This document shows positions 41,708-51,048 of a stretch of DNA of 64,000 bases, piece after piece. The stretch is taken from assembly GCA_047639675.1 (NCBI GenBank), contig JBLIOI010000012.1:1-64000 (forward strand), written 5' to 3'. Within the stretch, counting starts at the first letter, position 1; each line of letters starts with the position of its first letter. This DNA comes from JABACD01 sp047639675 (GTDB lineage: Bacteria; Planctomycetota; UBA1135; GCA-002686595). A program made the position numbers and the translations under genes. The notes under the pieces are model-generated. The model did no database searches and was not told the origin of the DNA. It was given only the letters and a program-made list of their open reading frames with translations.

Positions 41708-43402
41708 TCACGGACAGAAGGTGACCTCAAGCGCATCGGTCAGGTTCGTGTTGGCATTGCCATCACCGGGGTCGCGGAACCACAGTTGGAAGTTCCAGGT
41801 TTCTCCCTCTAGAATTTGCCCGTTTGCGTTGGGCAAGCCATTCAAGTCGAGGGCAGCGATCACGTCACCGTTAGCGTCCGTGGTCGTCACCGGGGGCTTG
41901 CGGAACAAGCCTCCGCCAACACAGCGAACTCCACTGCCAAAGGGAATGAAGACTTGATTAGGCCCGAAGAAGAAAATGCCCATTTGGTTAGCCGGGCAAT
42001 CGCTTGCCAGGAGAACGAGATCGTTCGCCGCAAAGCTATTCGAACCCGACCAAGCGATCTTCGCCGACAAGCCCGTCGTGTTGGGAGTGGAGAGACAGTA
42101 GATCTGGGGAGGATCGCAGAGTTCGGGGACTCCGGTATAAACTTGTAGCGTTCCCGTGAAAGGTCCAGGGGCGCTGAATTCAGGTTGAGCCACTCCAACT
42201 TCCACGGAACCGTCGCCATTGAGATCGCCGAGCAGGCCAACCCAAGCACCAAGATTGGAACCGTTCGAGGCCGCATTGAAGGTCGCCAGGATGGCGCTGT
42301 TGCTTCCGCTGTAGATGCGTGCGTAGCCTGGGTTCGTGTTGTCTGCCGCGACCGTCGCTCCAACAATGAAGTCAGTGACTCCATCACCGTTAAAGTCGCC
42401 TGCAGAATCAGCGGATGCGCCGAAGGCATCGCCCATGGAACTGCCCATCTCTTCGATAAGTAGGCCGCCGGTTGCTCCGTTCAGAACGTTGATGAATCCA
42501 GGACCACCGACGCCGAGCACAGCATTTTGCGTGCCCCCAATAATTACGTCATGCACGCCGTCGCCTGTGATGTCTCCCAGACTACTCGCCGACACGCCCC
42601 AGGCGCTGCCCCCGACGGGATCGGGGTAGTCCTTGAGGATGGCTCCGGTTTGGCCAGAAAAGACCGTCACAGGGCCCGAGAGCCCTCCTGCCAGAATGTC
42701 GTCGAAACCGTCTCCATTGAAGTCGCCGATGTCATCCATCGAAACACCCAGGTGCGCGTTTGAAATCGTACCTTCAAAGTTGTGCAGAATGTCTCCATTC
42801 AGACCAGAGTAGACGCGCACGGTACCTGTGTTAAGAGCGACAAGGTCCGAACTGAATGCGCATGCGGCAAGGTCCGGCGTGCCATCGTTGTTGACATCTC
42901 CGAGACCAATCACATTCTCACCAAGTTGATCGCCGTTCAGACTCCCGAACCTACTGAAGATGATGCCGCCCGTTTGACCTGAGAACACATCGATTCGACC
43001 ACGCGAGAGCCCGCCACCGTCGTTGAAGGGCGAACCGACGACGAAGTCGTCGAAGCCGTCAGCGTCAATGTCGCCGACACCCGCCACCGAAGTACCGAAT
43101 GAGCCCGCACCTTGGCTCCCGAAGAGCGTAATGATCGGTGAGCCATCGCTTCCGGAGTACACGCGGGCGTAGCCCACGCCACCTGCAAAGACGTTTCCGT
43201 TCTCAGGTGCCCCGATGATGAAGTCCTGAACTCCGTCGTTGTTGACGTCTCCGGCGGCATCCGCATCCACACCGAGTCGATCATTCGAGCCGTCGCCGAC
43301 GATGTCATATAAAGGGGTCTGCGCGCTTGCTGCTGCGCTGATCCCGAGAATAGCTGCGGTGCTGATTCCGATTTTGCTGATAGTTCTCATGCTAATTTTC
43401 AT
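41708..43402 (-). CDS. Secreted FG-GAP repeat protein with Cys-framed C-terminal module
   Basis: The 564-aa protein has a signal peptide (GISTAAILGISAAASA) and about seven FG-GAP/integrin-alpha-like repeats with calcium-loop sequences (AAGDVNNDGVQDFIIGAPE, VGDIDADGFDDFVVGSP), forming a beta-propeller up to residue ~410. The last ~150 residues form a module with spaced cysteines (PPQIYCLSTPNTTGL, FGSGVRCVGGGLFR, DALEVTFCP) that I associate with planctomycete surface proteins. A GAGGAGAGGG ribosome site precedes the ATG. A paralogue lies upstream. Confidence 0.85.
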   Translation of the reverse strand: MKISMRTISKIGISTAAILGISAAASAQTPLYDIVGDGSNDRLGVDADAAGDVNNDGVQDFIIGAPENGNVFAGGVGYARVYSGSDGSPIITLFGSQGAGSFGTSVAGVGDIDADGFDDFVVGSPFNDGGGLSRGRIDVFSGQTGGIIFSRFGSLNGDQLGENVIGLGDVNNDGTPDLAACAFSSDLVALNTGTVRVYSGLNGDILHNFEGTISNAHLGVSMDDIGDFNGDGFDDILAGGLSGPVTVFSGQTGAILKDYPDPVGGSAWGVSASSLGDITGDGVHDVIIGGTQNAVLGVGGPGFINVLNGATGGLLIEEMGSSMGDAFGASADSAGDFNGDGVTDFIVGATVAADNTNPGYARIYSGSNSAILATFNAASNGSNLGAWVGLLGDLNGDGSVEVGVAQPEFSAPGPFTGTLQVYTGVPELCDPPQIYCLSTPNTTGLSAKIAWSGSNSFAANDLVLLASDCPANQMGIFFFGPNQVFIPFGSGVRCVGGGLFRKPPVTTTDANGDVIAALDLNGLPNANGQILEGETWNFQLWFRDPGDGNANTNLTDALEVTFCP

Positions 43403-43582
43403 CCCTCTCCTCTGTCCAGCTCCCCCCTACCAGGGCATTTGAGCTGTCGGTTTCGGTACGGTGTTGTGCGGCGGATCTCCTCCCCTGCGCAAACTCATCG
43501 AAATCGGCCGGAGGCGAAACTGAAAGCGTCGTCGCCCACGGCCAATTTGTAGTATGGATTCGTGGTCATCCCACGAATTGGA

Positions 43583-45259
43583 TCACGGGCAGAAGCTGAC
43601 TTCGATTGCAGCACTCGTGTTGAATGATCCTGAGCTGCCTGCGTCCGGATCGCGGAACCAGAATTGGAAGTTCCAGACACCCGGTGACACGATGTTGAAG
43701 TTGGGGTCAGTCAATACGTTGTTCGATGCGCTGCCAGCACCAGAGATCACTTGAGGAGTCAAGCGACTAATAGCTCCACCGACGCAACGGACACCACCAC
43801 CGAAGGGTAGGGTGACTTGCGTGTCACCGTAGAAGAACAAACCCGACTTATTCGGCGGAAGATTCGACGATTGCACGATGAATCCAGCGCCACCAAGTTC
43901 CGGCAAACCGATCGTGCTGATATCACCAGCCAAGCCCGTGCTATTCGGCAACGAGTTGCAGTACACAGTAATTCCACCGCAGGAATCGAAGGTTGACGAG
44001 TGAACCAAGACCTGCCCTTCGCGGATGAAGTTCGTGCTGTTATCGGGCAAGCCGATCGCGACTTCGATTTTGCCGTCGCCATTCACATCACCGAGGCCAG
44101 CCATGCCCGCTCCGATGTTATCTCCGACTGTACTCTCGGTGAACGAGGCCAAGGACGGCGCCCCAGACACACCAGAGATAATTTCGACGTAACCCGGACC
44201 CACTTGAGGGTCCGCAGACACCATGATGTCGCCCTTGCCGTCTCCATTCCAATCGCCAGCACTAGCAACCAGCTTGCCGAAGCCTTGCCCCGCTGCGGAA
44301 CCGTCCAGACCGAAGACCAGATTGCCAGTGACACCGTTCATAACGTAAAGGCGCCCAGGCCCTTGAGTGAATACTCCGAGCTGGGTACTGCCCACTGCGA
44401 TATCGTCGATCATGTCACCAGTGACGTCATTGATTCTCGAGATCGTGCTTCCGAAAGTGTCGTCTCCGAAGACAGTCGTGTGTCGAATTTCAGTTCCATC
44501 AGCGCCTGAGAAGGCATAGTAGCCGTCGTAAGCCGTACCAACCAAAATATCATCGACCATGTCGCCGTCGATGTCACCGATTGCGGACATCGAGATGCCC
44601 AAACGATCACCGAGGGTCGTTCCGTCGAACTGGTACAGCTCTGTGCCTGATTGTCCGTCATAGACACGAGCCACTCCACGGTCGCTATTCGAAACGTGGG
44701 AACCCGCGCCATACTCGTCGAAGCCATCTCCATTGAGATCGCCGAAACCAACAACAACGTAGCCGAGATTCTCTTGGCCAAGCTCGCCGAAGTTACTGCG
44801 GATCTCGGTGCCGTCCACCCCCGAACGAACGCTGACGTGACCGGAGGCCTGCGTGCTGTTGATATCACTGAAGGGCGCGCCAACGATCAGATCGAGCGTG
44901 CCGTCGCCGTCCACATCAGCATTGCCTGCTACGGAGTAGCCGAAAGATACGGCCGTGGGACCTCCATCGATATGGCCGACTGGACCCACCATCTCATTTC
45001 CGGACGCGCCGGAGTAGAGCTTTACGAATCCATTGATGTTCGGGCCAAACACGTTGCCGTTCTCGGGAGCGCCAACCAATAGATCGTCGATGCCGTCTCC
45101 GTCGACATCACCTGCATTGGCAAGCGATGCACCGAGGCGGTCCTGATTCTTTGTTCCCAGAATGTCGTACAGCTGGGGTGCTGCAGCGCTGCTGCCTGCC
45201 AAGATACTTCCGCAGCTGAGTGCGAGTAAGGATCTCCGGATGTAGATGCTCCTGCTCAT
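43583..45259 (-). CDS. Second secreted FG-GAP repeat protein, paralogue
   Basis: The 558-aa protein has the same plan as its downstream neighbour: signal peptide (SLLALSCGSILAGSSAAA), FG-GAP propeller repeats (AGDVDGDGIDDLLVGAPENG, GDWNGDGKGDIMVSAD) and the C-terminal cysteine module (GITVYCNSLPNSTGLAG, GGGVRCVGGAISR, AIEVSFCP). I chose the ATG at 45259 because the signal peptide starts there and GGAAA precedes it; the frame is open to 45310. Tandem duplication is likely. The proteins probably bind calcium at the cell surface; the ligand is unknown. Confidence 0.85.
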   Translation of the reverse strand: MSRSIYIRRSLLALSCGSILAGSSAAAPQLYDILGTKNQDRLGASLANAGDVDGDGIDDLLVGAPENGNVFGPNINGFVKLYSGASGNEMVGPVGHIDGGPTAVSFGYSVAGNADVDGDGTLDLIVGAPFSDINSTQASGHVSVRSGVDGTEIRSNFGELGQENLGYVVVGFGDLNGDGFDEYGAGSHVSNSDRGVARVYDGQSGTELYQFDGTTLGDRLGISMSAIGDIDGDMVDDILVGTAYDGYYAFSGADGTEIRHTTVFGDDTFGSTISRINDVTGDMIDDIAVGSTQLGVFTQGPGRLYVMNGVTGNLVFGLDGSAAGQGFGKLVASAGDWNGDGKGDIMVSADPQVGPGYVEIISGVSGAPSLASFTESTVGDNIGAGMAGLGDVNGDGKIEVAIGLPDNSTNFIREGQVLVHSSTFDSCGGITVYCNSLPNSTGLAGDISTIGLPELGGAGFIVQSSNLPPNKSGLFFYGDTQVTLPFGGGVRCVGGAISRLTPQVISGAGSASNNVLTDPNFNIVSPGVWNFQFWFRDPDAGSSGSFNTSAAIEVSFCP

Positions 45260-45655
45260 GGTGATTTCCAATGTGGTGTCGCTGGATGATCTCGAGCTTG
45301 TGTAGTCCAAGCGGACTCAAACTCGGGGGAGGCGATGACTCCTCGGCAACTCGCAGGACTGGTCCTGGGAAGCTAGGGAGGTCTCGCTGTGGTTGAAAGA
45401 TGGATTGGTGAACGGCCCTGCCTAGGCGAGAGCCGTCGCTGGGTCACCCACAGAGGTACCCGTGCAAGGTTACACTGCCAATGGCACGCCGCCAGCCAAA
45501 AAGCAACTTCCTAGTTATGTTGTTTTCTCAGGTGGAATTAACAACCCCATGTGGCGGCACGTCTAAGCAGTGACCGAGTAAATGTACCCCCCATGTAGGA
45601 CAACCGTCGAGGCTCCGTTAGAGGAACAGCGTTAAATCACTCCGGGACCTGCCTA
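45260..45655. other. 396-base interval without a gene
   Basis: I see no coding frame or RNA gene. It should hold the promoter of the FG-GAP gene on the minus strand. A GTTGTT/AACAAC dyad around 45520-45545 is the only structure noted and is weak. Confidence 0.5.
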
Positions 45656-46165
45656 TTAGGCCTTGGTGCGGGTTTGGCTGACCAAATGACCTGCCTCAGG
45701 GAGCACGATCTTTTCCATGGCGAGGCGCAATGCCTTCGGCGAACCGGGCATGGCGAGCACCACCCTGCCCTCCAAAAGACCGCCAATCGCTCTACTCATT
45801 AGGGTCGCCGATCCGATCTCCTCGTAGGAAAGCCAGCGAAAGAGCTCGCCGAAACCGGGAATCTCGCTGTCGAGCACCGATTTCAGGGTGCTGTACGTGT
45901 GGTCCCGGGGAGCAATCCCGGTGCCCCCGGTGGTCAGAATCAGATCCACATCTGGGTGGCTGGCCGCCTCGCGAACTGCAGCCTCAATTTCCACCGGGTC
46001 GTCGTGGTTGATCGATCTCAGCGCGACCTGATGGCCCGCAGCCTCGATCGATTGGACAAGGTAGGAACCTCCGGAATCACTTTCGATATCGCGCGTGTCG
46101 CTAAAGGTGACCACGGCGAATTGGATGGTGTTGGGCGCGTCGCGCCGGTGGCTCTCAAGACTCAT
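45656..46165 (-). CDS. moaB: MoaB/Mog-family molybdopterin protein
   Basis: The 169-aa protein has the MoCF fold motifs: AVVTFSDTRDI, DLILTTGGTGIAPRDHT (phosphate/molybdopterin-binding loop), RAIGGLLEGRVVLAMPGSPKA. MogA-type members adenylate molybdopterin during molybdenum cofactor synthesis; the role of MoaB-type members is less certain. No other moa genes are nearby. A TAGGCT box lies 6 bases before the ATG. Confidence 0.9.
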   Translation of the reverse strand: MSLESHRRDAPNTIQFAVVTFSDTRDIESDSGGSYLVQSIEAAGHQVALRSINHDDPVEIEAAVREAASHPDVDLILTTGGTGIAPRDHTYSTLKSVLDSEIPGFGELFRWLSYEEIGSATLMSRAIGGLLEGRVVLAMPGSPKALRLAMEKIVLPEAGHLVSQTRTKA

Positions 46166-46171
46166 TCCCCC

Positions 46172-46177
46172 AGCCTA
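46172..46177 (-). promoter_or_regulatory. -10-like box of moaB, leaderless type
   Basis: TAGGCT on the minus strand, then GGGGGA and the ATG at 46165. The box includes the TAG stop of the small membrane protein gene. The GGGGGA could instead be a very close Shine-Dalgarno. Confidence 0.4.
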
Positions 46178-46468
46178 GCATCCGGGCGTCCCTCTCGCAG
46201 TTTTCTCAGTCTCCCTTCGCCCCATCCGCGGCGTTGGTGCACAAAGCAAAAGCGATCCTGTGAAAAACACACTGCTGCCCACATAGAACGACATGAGGCC
46301 AAGACCAACCCCAGAATGGTCAGGGGTTGACCAACTCGCAAAGGTAAGGAAAGCAAGGCTTCCATAGGAACAGACCAAACTCAGACGTCGCCGTAGGGCA
46401 TACAAGCCCAATACGACGCTGACCACTATCACGATTCCAAGTCCCAAGAACCACGACGCTAGATCCAT
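46175..46468 (-). CDS. Small three-helix membrane protein
   Basis: No family recognised. The 97-aa product has hydrophobic segments at ~4-24 (WFLGLGIVIVVSVVLGLYAL), ~32-46 and ~55-75 (GLGLMSFYVGSSVFFTGSLL), with a basic tail. I chose the ATG at 46468 because an AGGGAGGGAGGA ribosome site lies just upstream; the frame is open further but crosses into the divergent lyase gene. It ends 9 bases before moaB. Confidence 0.55.
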   Translation of the reverse strand: MDLASWFLGLGIVIVVSVVLGLYALRRRLSLVCSYGSLAFLTFASWSTPDHSGVGLGLMSFYVGSSVFFTGSLLLCAPTPRMGRRETEKTARGTPGC

Positions 46469-46551
46469 CCATCCTCCCTCCCTCTTAGAGCTTGCCAATC
46501 GTAAGATAGCCCTACATAAATGTTCAAGAGTGCGCCCAGAACCCTCTCTCA

Positions 46552-47673
46552 ATGACTGACCAATCAACAAGCGACAGCGCGCTGCGCATTCGCCGCAGCG
46601 AACTGCGCAAGAGCTCTCGGCCCCTTGCCGGCAATGGATTTGAGGATCCTGCCCTAGAATTGGAGCGCGTAGCTGCCTGGTGTCGCGAGCAATCCGTGGA
46701 GGCCGATAGCTACGGTAGCGGTGAGTTCCTGCAGGGATTCGAAGCGCATGTCGCGGACCTGCTTGGTTTTGAGGCTGCACGTTTCATGCCCAGTGGAACC
46801 ATGGCTCAACCGATTGCTTTGAGAATTTGGAGTGGTCGGGCCGGAAACCGTCATGTCGGAATGCATCCGACATGTCACTTAGAATTGCACGAACAGCGGG
46901 GTTACTCTTGGTTGCACGGTTTGAGCGCTAGCCTGGTTGGCATTCCCCAGCGGCCAATGCTAGCCAAGGATCTAAGCGCGATCCCCGAAGCCATGAGTGC
47001 TTTGGTGGTGGAGCTACCGACGCGCGAAAACGGTGGACAGCTTCCGAGCTGGGAGGAACTAAAAGAGCTAGTGCAACTCGCACAATCACGTGGAACCCGC
47101 TTGCATCTGGATGGCGCCCGACTATGGGAGGCTCAAGCCAGCTACCAGCGACCATTCAGCGAAATATGCGCTCACTTCGACTCGGCCTACGTCTCGTTCT
47201 ATAAAGGCATCGGCGCACTGCCCGGGTCAATGTTGCTCGGATCCCGCGACTTCATTGACGAAGCTATCCTTTGGCAAAGGCGTCAAGGTGGTAATCTCTA
47301 CTCGAGCTTGGCAAATGCCGCATCGGCAGCCATGCGGCTCGAAGCGCAACTCGCGAAAATACCGCTTTACCTCCAGCGTGCAGGCGAACTTGGACCAAAG
47401 CTCCATGCCCTTGATGGATTGCGAGTGCTACCAACTCCACCTCAAGTCAACATGTTCCACGTGTTCTTCGATTCGAACCCCACGCCGTTACTAACCGCCC
47501 GAGATCAGGTCGCAGAGGAAACCGGAATATGGTTGTTCGGAGGTGTTCGCCCAGACCAGTGCCCGGGCTCATCGCGCACGGAAATCACTCTGGCAGATTC
47601 GGTACTCGCCTTGGAAGACAAGAAGATCATTGCTGCCTTTGAACGCCTGATGTGCGTCGCGCGCGATGCTTGA
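46552..47673 (+). CDS. PLP-dependent beta-eliminating lyase / threonine-aldolase-like enzyme
   Basis: The 373-aa fold-type I PLP enzyme has the lysine that binds the cofactor in YVSFYKGIGALPGSM, the aspartate contacting PLP in LHLDGARLWEA, and FMPSGTMAQPIALRIW for the cofactor phosphate. These are the features of the low-specificity threonine aldolase/beta-eliminating lyase group. A substrate with the general reaction L-threonine to glycine plus acetaldehyde is possible but unproven. Its 3' end overlaps the M16 gene by 8 bases. Confidence 0.85.
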   Translation: MTDQSTSDSALRIRRSELRKSSRPLAGNGFEDPALELERVAAWCREQSVEADSYGSGEFLQGFEAHVADLLGFEAARFMPSGTMAQPIALRIWSGRAGNRHVGMHPTCHLELHEQRGYSWLHGLSASLVGIPQRPMLAKDLSAIPEAMSALVVELPTRENGGQLPSWEELKELVQLAQSRGTRLHLDGARLWEAQASYQRPFSEICAHFDSAYVSFYKGIGALPGSMLLGSRDFIDEAILWQRRQGGNLYSSLANAASAAMRLEAQLAKIPLYLQRAGELGPKLHALDGLRVLPTPPQVNMFHVFFDSNPTPLLTARDQVAEETGIWLFGGVRPDQCPGSSRTEITLADSVLALEDKKIIAAFERLMCVARDA

Positions 47674-49189
47674 GTTCTCAATTTTTCGAGAGTTCACTCA
47701 GTGCACCCTGCTTGTCACTTTCTTATTCGCCGGCCACTCGGCTGCAGGATTCCAGGATCACAAGTCTCTTCCACTAGCTGAACGCGTTGTCGAACACACT
47801 CTGAACAACGGCTGGCGCTTCTTACTATTGCCACGCGACGGTGCACCGACGATTGCTTTCGAGACTTACGTAGCTACCGGATCCGCGAACGACCCCGAGG
47901 GATTGGGCGGCATGGCCCATCAGGTGCAGAATTTGTTGTTCAAAGGATCCAGTCGGCTGGGTACTCGAAACTGGGAAGAGGAGAGCCTAGCCCTAGAGCT
48001 TGTTGACAAGACCTACGCGGAGCTTGAGCGAGCCCGGGAAGTACAAAACGCCCAAGAAGTCTCAAGTGCGACCATCGCTCTTTTCAACGCGCGCAAAGCC
48101 GCAAATCAATGGGTTGTCCGAGAAGAGTTCAGCCGTATTTTAGAGGACGCGGGCGGCGAACCATCTCTGAATGCCTACCTGGATGGCGATGGAACCCGGT
48201 TCGTTGTCTCACTCCCTTCAAACCAAATCGAAAAGTGGTGTTGGCTTGAGTCGGAACGATTCCGGGCACCTGTCTTTCGCGAATTCTACGTGGAGCGGGA
48301 CGCGCTTCTCGAAGACCGCCGCGGACGAATTGAGACGGACTCGCTTGGACGCATGGCCATGGAGCTGCGCCAAACGGCTTATGGCGACCATCCACTTGGC
48401 CAACCTGCGCTCGGCACCATGCAGTCAATTGGGAGGCTCAATCGAACGGCTGCCAAAGCGTTTTTCTTGGAACACTACGGTGCTTCCAACCTAACGACTT
48501 CAATCGTTGGCAGCTTCGATCCAGCGCGACTTATCCCACGCTTGGAGGCCTATTTTAGTTCGGTCCCAGAGGGCCCAGGAAAGCTCCACGGACACCCACC
48601 GGTACCTGAGCAAGACGGCGAACGACGAGTCAACATCGCTTCGGATAGCAACCCGATGGTTTGGATTGCTTGGCACGTACCGGCCCATTCTCATCCGGAC
48701 TTCATGGCCGTCGATATCGCTGTTCGACTTCTCGGCTATGCGCGCTCCTCACGCCTAGAGAAACGACTGGTGCGCGAAAACGCATTGGTTTCGGAGCTAG
48801 CCTTGAGTCCTGCGAAGGGCGCAGATAGGCACGCCGCATTGGCTACTATTCGTGCAGTGCCCGTGCTAGGGGTTGCAACAGAAACCGTCGAAGCAGCAAT
48901 TTATGAAGAAATAGAGCGACTTGCAGCCGATGGCCCAGAGGAGGAAGAACTCGCAGGAGTCAAGCGCGTTGCAACCGCTGACTTCATCCGTAGCCTACGT
49001 AATAACTCCGCCATAGCGCGCGGGATGAATCAAGCGGAGGTCGAGTGTGGTGATTGGGAGCCGTTCTTCACCAGTGACAGTCGCTACGCTGAGGTCAGCG
49101 GAGAAGACGTTAGCAGAGTACTTCGAGCCTGGTTCACTCCAGAACGACGAATCGTGACCACACTTGTTGGGGCAGCATGGGAGCGATAA
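47666..49189 (+). CDS. M16-family (pitrilysin-like) protein lacking the zinc motif
   Basis: The 507-aa protein has a signal-like N-terminus (CTLLVTFLFAGHSAAGF) and the two-domain M16 layout (NNGWRFLLLPRDG, ERDALLEDRRGRIETD, NPMVWIAWHVPAHS). The catalytic HxxEH of the family reads HQVQN here, in a context (GGMAHQVQNLLFKGSSR) that otherwise aligns well, so it should be catalytically dead. It overlaps the next M16 gene by 13 bases; the two probably form a complex. Confidence 0.85.
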   Translation: MLEFSIFREFTQCTLLVTFLFAGHSAAGFQDHKSLPLAERVVEHTLNNGWRFLLLPRDGAPTIAFETYVATGSANDPEGLGGMAHQVQNLLFKGSSRLGTRNWEEESLALELVDKTYAELERAREVQNAQEVSSATIALFNARKAANQWVVREEFSRILEDAGGEPSLNAYLDGDGTRFVVSLPSNQIEKWCWLESERFRAPVFREFYVERDALLEDRRGRIETDSLGRMAMELRQTAYGDHPLGQPALGTMQSIGRLNRTAAKAFFLEHYGASNLTTSIVGSFDPARLIPRLEAYFSSVPEGPGKLHGHPPVPEQDGERRVNIASDSNPMVWIAWHVPAHSHPDFMAVDIAVRLLGYARSSRLEKRLVRENALVSELALSPAKGADRHAALATIRAVPVLGVATETVEAAIYEEIERLAADGPEEEELAGVKRVATADFIRSLRNNSAIARGMNQAEVECGDWEPFFTSDSRYAEVSGEDVSRVLRAWFTPERRIVTTLVGAAWER

Positions 49190-50619
49190 TTTTAAGCCAA
49201 ATTCTAATCTGTGCTCTGCTTTGCGGTACCTCACAACAGGCTGCCATAGCACAAAAAAACACCTCGATCCCCGACCACCCCTCGGAAGTCCACATCCCGC
49301 CATTGCGGCCCTTCGTCACGCCAACCCCGATAGGAATCTCCTTGAGTGGTGGCGCACGCCTATTGGTCATCGAAAGTGACGAACTCCCGTTGATTGACGG
49401 CAGTTTGGTCTTTCGAGGTGGAAGTCGCCTGGTCAAAGAAGATCAAGCAGGATTAGCTGAACTGATGGCGGATGTCTTACGCGCAGGTGGCAGCGAACGC
49501 ACCTACGGGGCGGACATCGATCGCTGGCTCGACAGTCACGCTGCTTCAATCTCGATTGAGTCTGCAGAGGACTCATTGCGTATCAACTTCTCATGCGTCG
49601 AAAACGACATAGGTACGGTCCTCGAGTACATTGGCGAGCTACTGCTCATCCCCTCTTATCCGGACGCAGAAATCGAACGTAGTCGGCGACGAATGCTGAC
49701 ACAGCTTGCGCGACGCGACGAAGACACCGAAGAGTTGGCCGCACACCTCTTAGATACTCTCTGCTTCGGAGAGAAGTCACTGAGCGCTCGAAGGCCAAGC
49801 TTAGAATCAGTTCAAGCCATTACTCGTTTGGATCTGCTTCGCTTCCACCGTCAAACCCTAGGCACGGACCGCTTGGTAATCGGCGCAACGGGAGCCGTTC
49901 GACCCGAAAACCTCGCTGGCCGCCTTGAAGTCATTCTGGCTAGACTTCCGAAGGTCGGTAAGGTACCGCGAGCGAAGCCAGAAGTATTTCGACGACCCCC
50001 ACGAACCCGAATCTATTTATACGACCGCCCCGACACGACGCAGACCGTGATCAACCTGGCGGCTCCCGGGACTCGACGCCTCCACCGGGATTACGTCCCC
50101 CTGCAACTCTGGTCGAATGCAATCGGATCCGGCGGAACATCCACGCGCATGATGGTCCGCTTGAGAACTGAACTCGGTCTCATCTACCAAGGCTTTTTGA
50201 GTTTCCAGCCTGGTTGGATCCGCTCTGGACGTTTGATTGGAAGCTGTAGTACAGGTACCTCGCATGTTGACGAAGTAGTCAAACAACTCCTAGAGATCAC
50301 GCGAGCCTCTATAAAGCCAATCCCCGTGGAGGAGTTGGAAGCGGTCAGAAAAAGGGCACAGAACTCATTGGTGTTCGAACTTGATAGTCCGGCCGAAGTT
50401 TTGGAGCGTGCACTAAACATCGAGCTCTACCACACGCCCCCCGATTTTTGGGAGCGGCGCGCGAAGGCTATAGCACTGGTGGATAGTGAGGAAGTTGCCG
50501 CGGCCATTAATCGGCATCTGGATGTAGATCGGATGATCATCCTGGTTGTTGGGCCGGCGGAGTTGTTGGCTGATCAACTCGAACCGCTTGGGGAGCTGAT
50601 TCGACTTCCGGTTCAGTAG
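49177..50619 (+). CDS. Second M16-family protein, also without HxxEH
   Basis: The 480-aa protein has a signal peptide (ILICALLCGTSQQAAIA) and M16 features: VFRGGSRLVKEDQAGLAELM, YPDAEIERSRRRMLTQLARR and the arginine-tyrosine region LRTELGLIYQGFLSFQPGW that contacts substrate in active partners. At the place of the zinc motif it reads ELMADV. In many bacteria one member of such a pair is active and the other carries the R-Y pair; here neither has the zinc site. Confidence 0.85.
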   Translation: MGAIILSQILICALLCGTSQQAAIAQKNTSIPDHPSEVHIPPLRPFVTPTPIGISLSGGARLLVIESDELPLIDGSLVFRGGSRLVKEDQAGLAELMADVLRAGGSERTYGADIDRWLDSHAASISIESAEDSLRINFSCVENDIGTVLEYIGELLLIPSYPDAEIERSRRRMLTQLARRDEDTEELAAHLLDTLCFGEKSLSARRPSLESVQAITRLDLLRFHRQTLGTDRLVIGATGAVRPENLAGRLEVILARLPKVGKVPRAKPEVFRRPPRTRIYLYDRPDTTQTVINLAAPGTRRLHRDYVPLQLWSNAIGSGGTSTRMMVRLRTELGLIYQGFLSFQPGWIRSGRLIGSCSTGTSHVDEVVKQLLEITRASIKPIPVEELEAVRKRAQNSLVFELDSPAEVLERALNIELYHTPPDFWERRAKAIALVDSEEVAAAINRHLDVDRMIILVVGPAELLADQLEPLGELIRLPVQ

Positions 50620-50680
50620 CTGTGTGAGTCGTAGTGGTTTTGGGGAGAGGTTACTGGACGGAATTAGGGTGGACGGCTCC

Positions 50681-50882
50681 GCTTGCTTCGCAAATCTACG
50701 TTTTTTGGTTCGGGGGCTTTTGGCCGGGCGGCGTGGATTACGGGTTGATTGGTCTTGTTTGGTTGCAGTTGAAAGGCAACTGGGAATTGGAACTCGCGGG
50801 GGCTTCGCAGAAGTCTTCTACGGGAGGGTCTGGAGTTTGCGGAGGCTTTGAACTCGCGGCGAGTTTTTAGGTTCGGTTGTTG
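50681..50882 (+). repeat. Left ~200-bp inverted arm of the RAYT element
   Basis: The reverse complement of this stretch aligns along its length with 51709-51910, at roughly 85% identity by eye. It contains small hairpins: AACTCG-CGG-CGAGTT (50851-50865) and CAGTTGAAAGGCAACTG (near 50768), typical of REP units. It fills most of the 429-base gap 50620-51048, where I see no other gene. Confidence 0.85.
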
Positions 50883-51048
50883 GGCGGAGGTCTCGGATAA
50901 AACTTAGGTTCTGGGGGCTTTCGGCATTCGGAAAGAGTGCCGAGTTCAAGTCGGCTTTAGGCTGCCGCAAATCGACTCTATTCGCCAAATAGAGTCATAA
51001 CTTGGCACTTTAGTAGGGGATGCGCGGGGCTCATGTGTCTATGTATGC

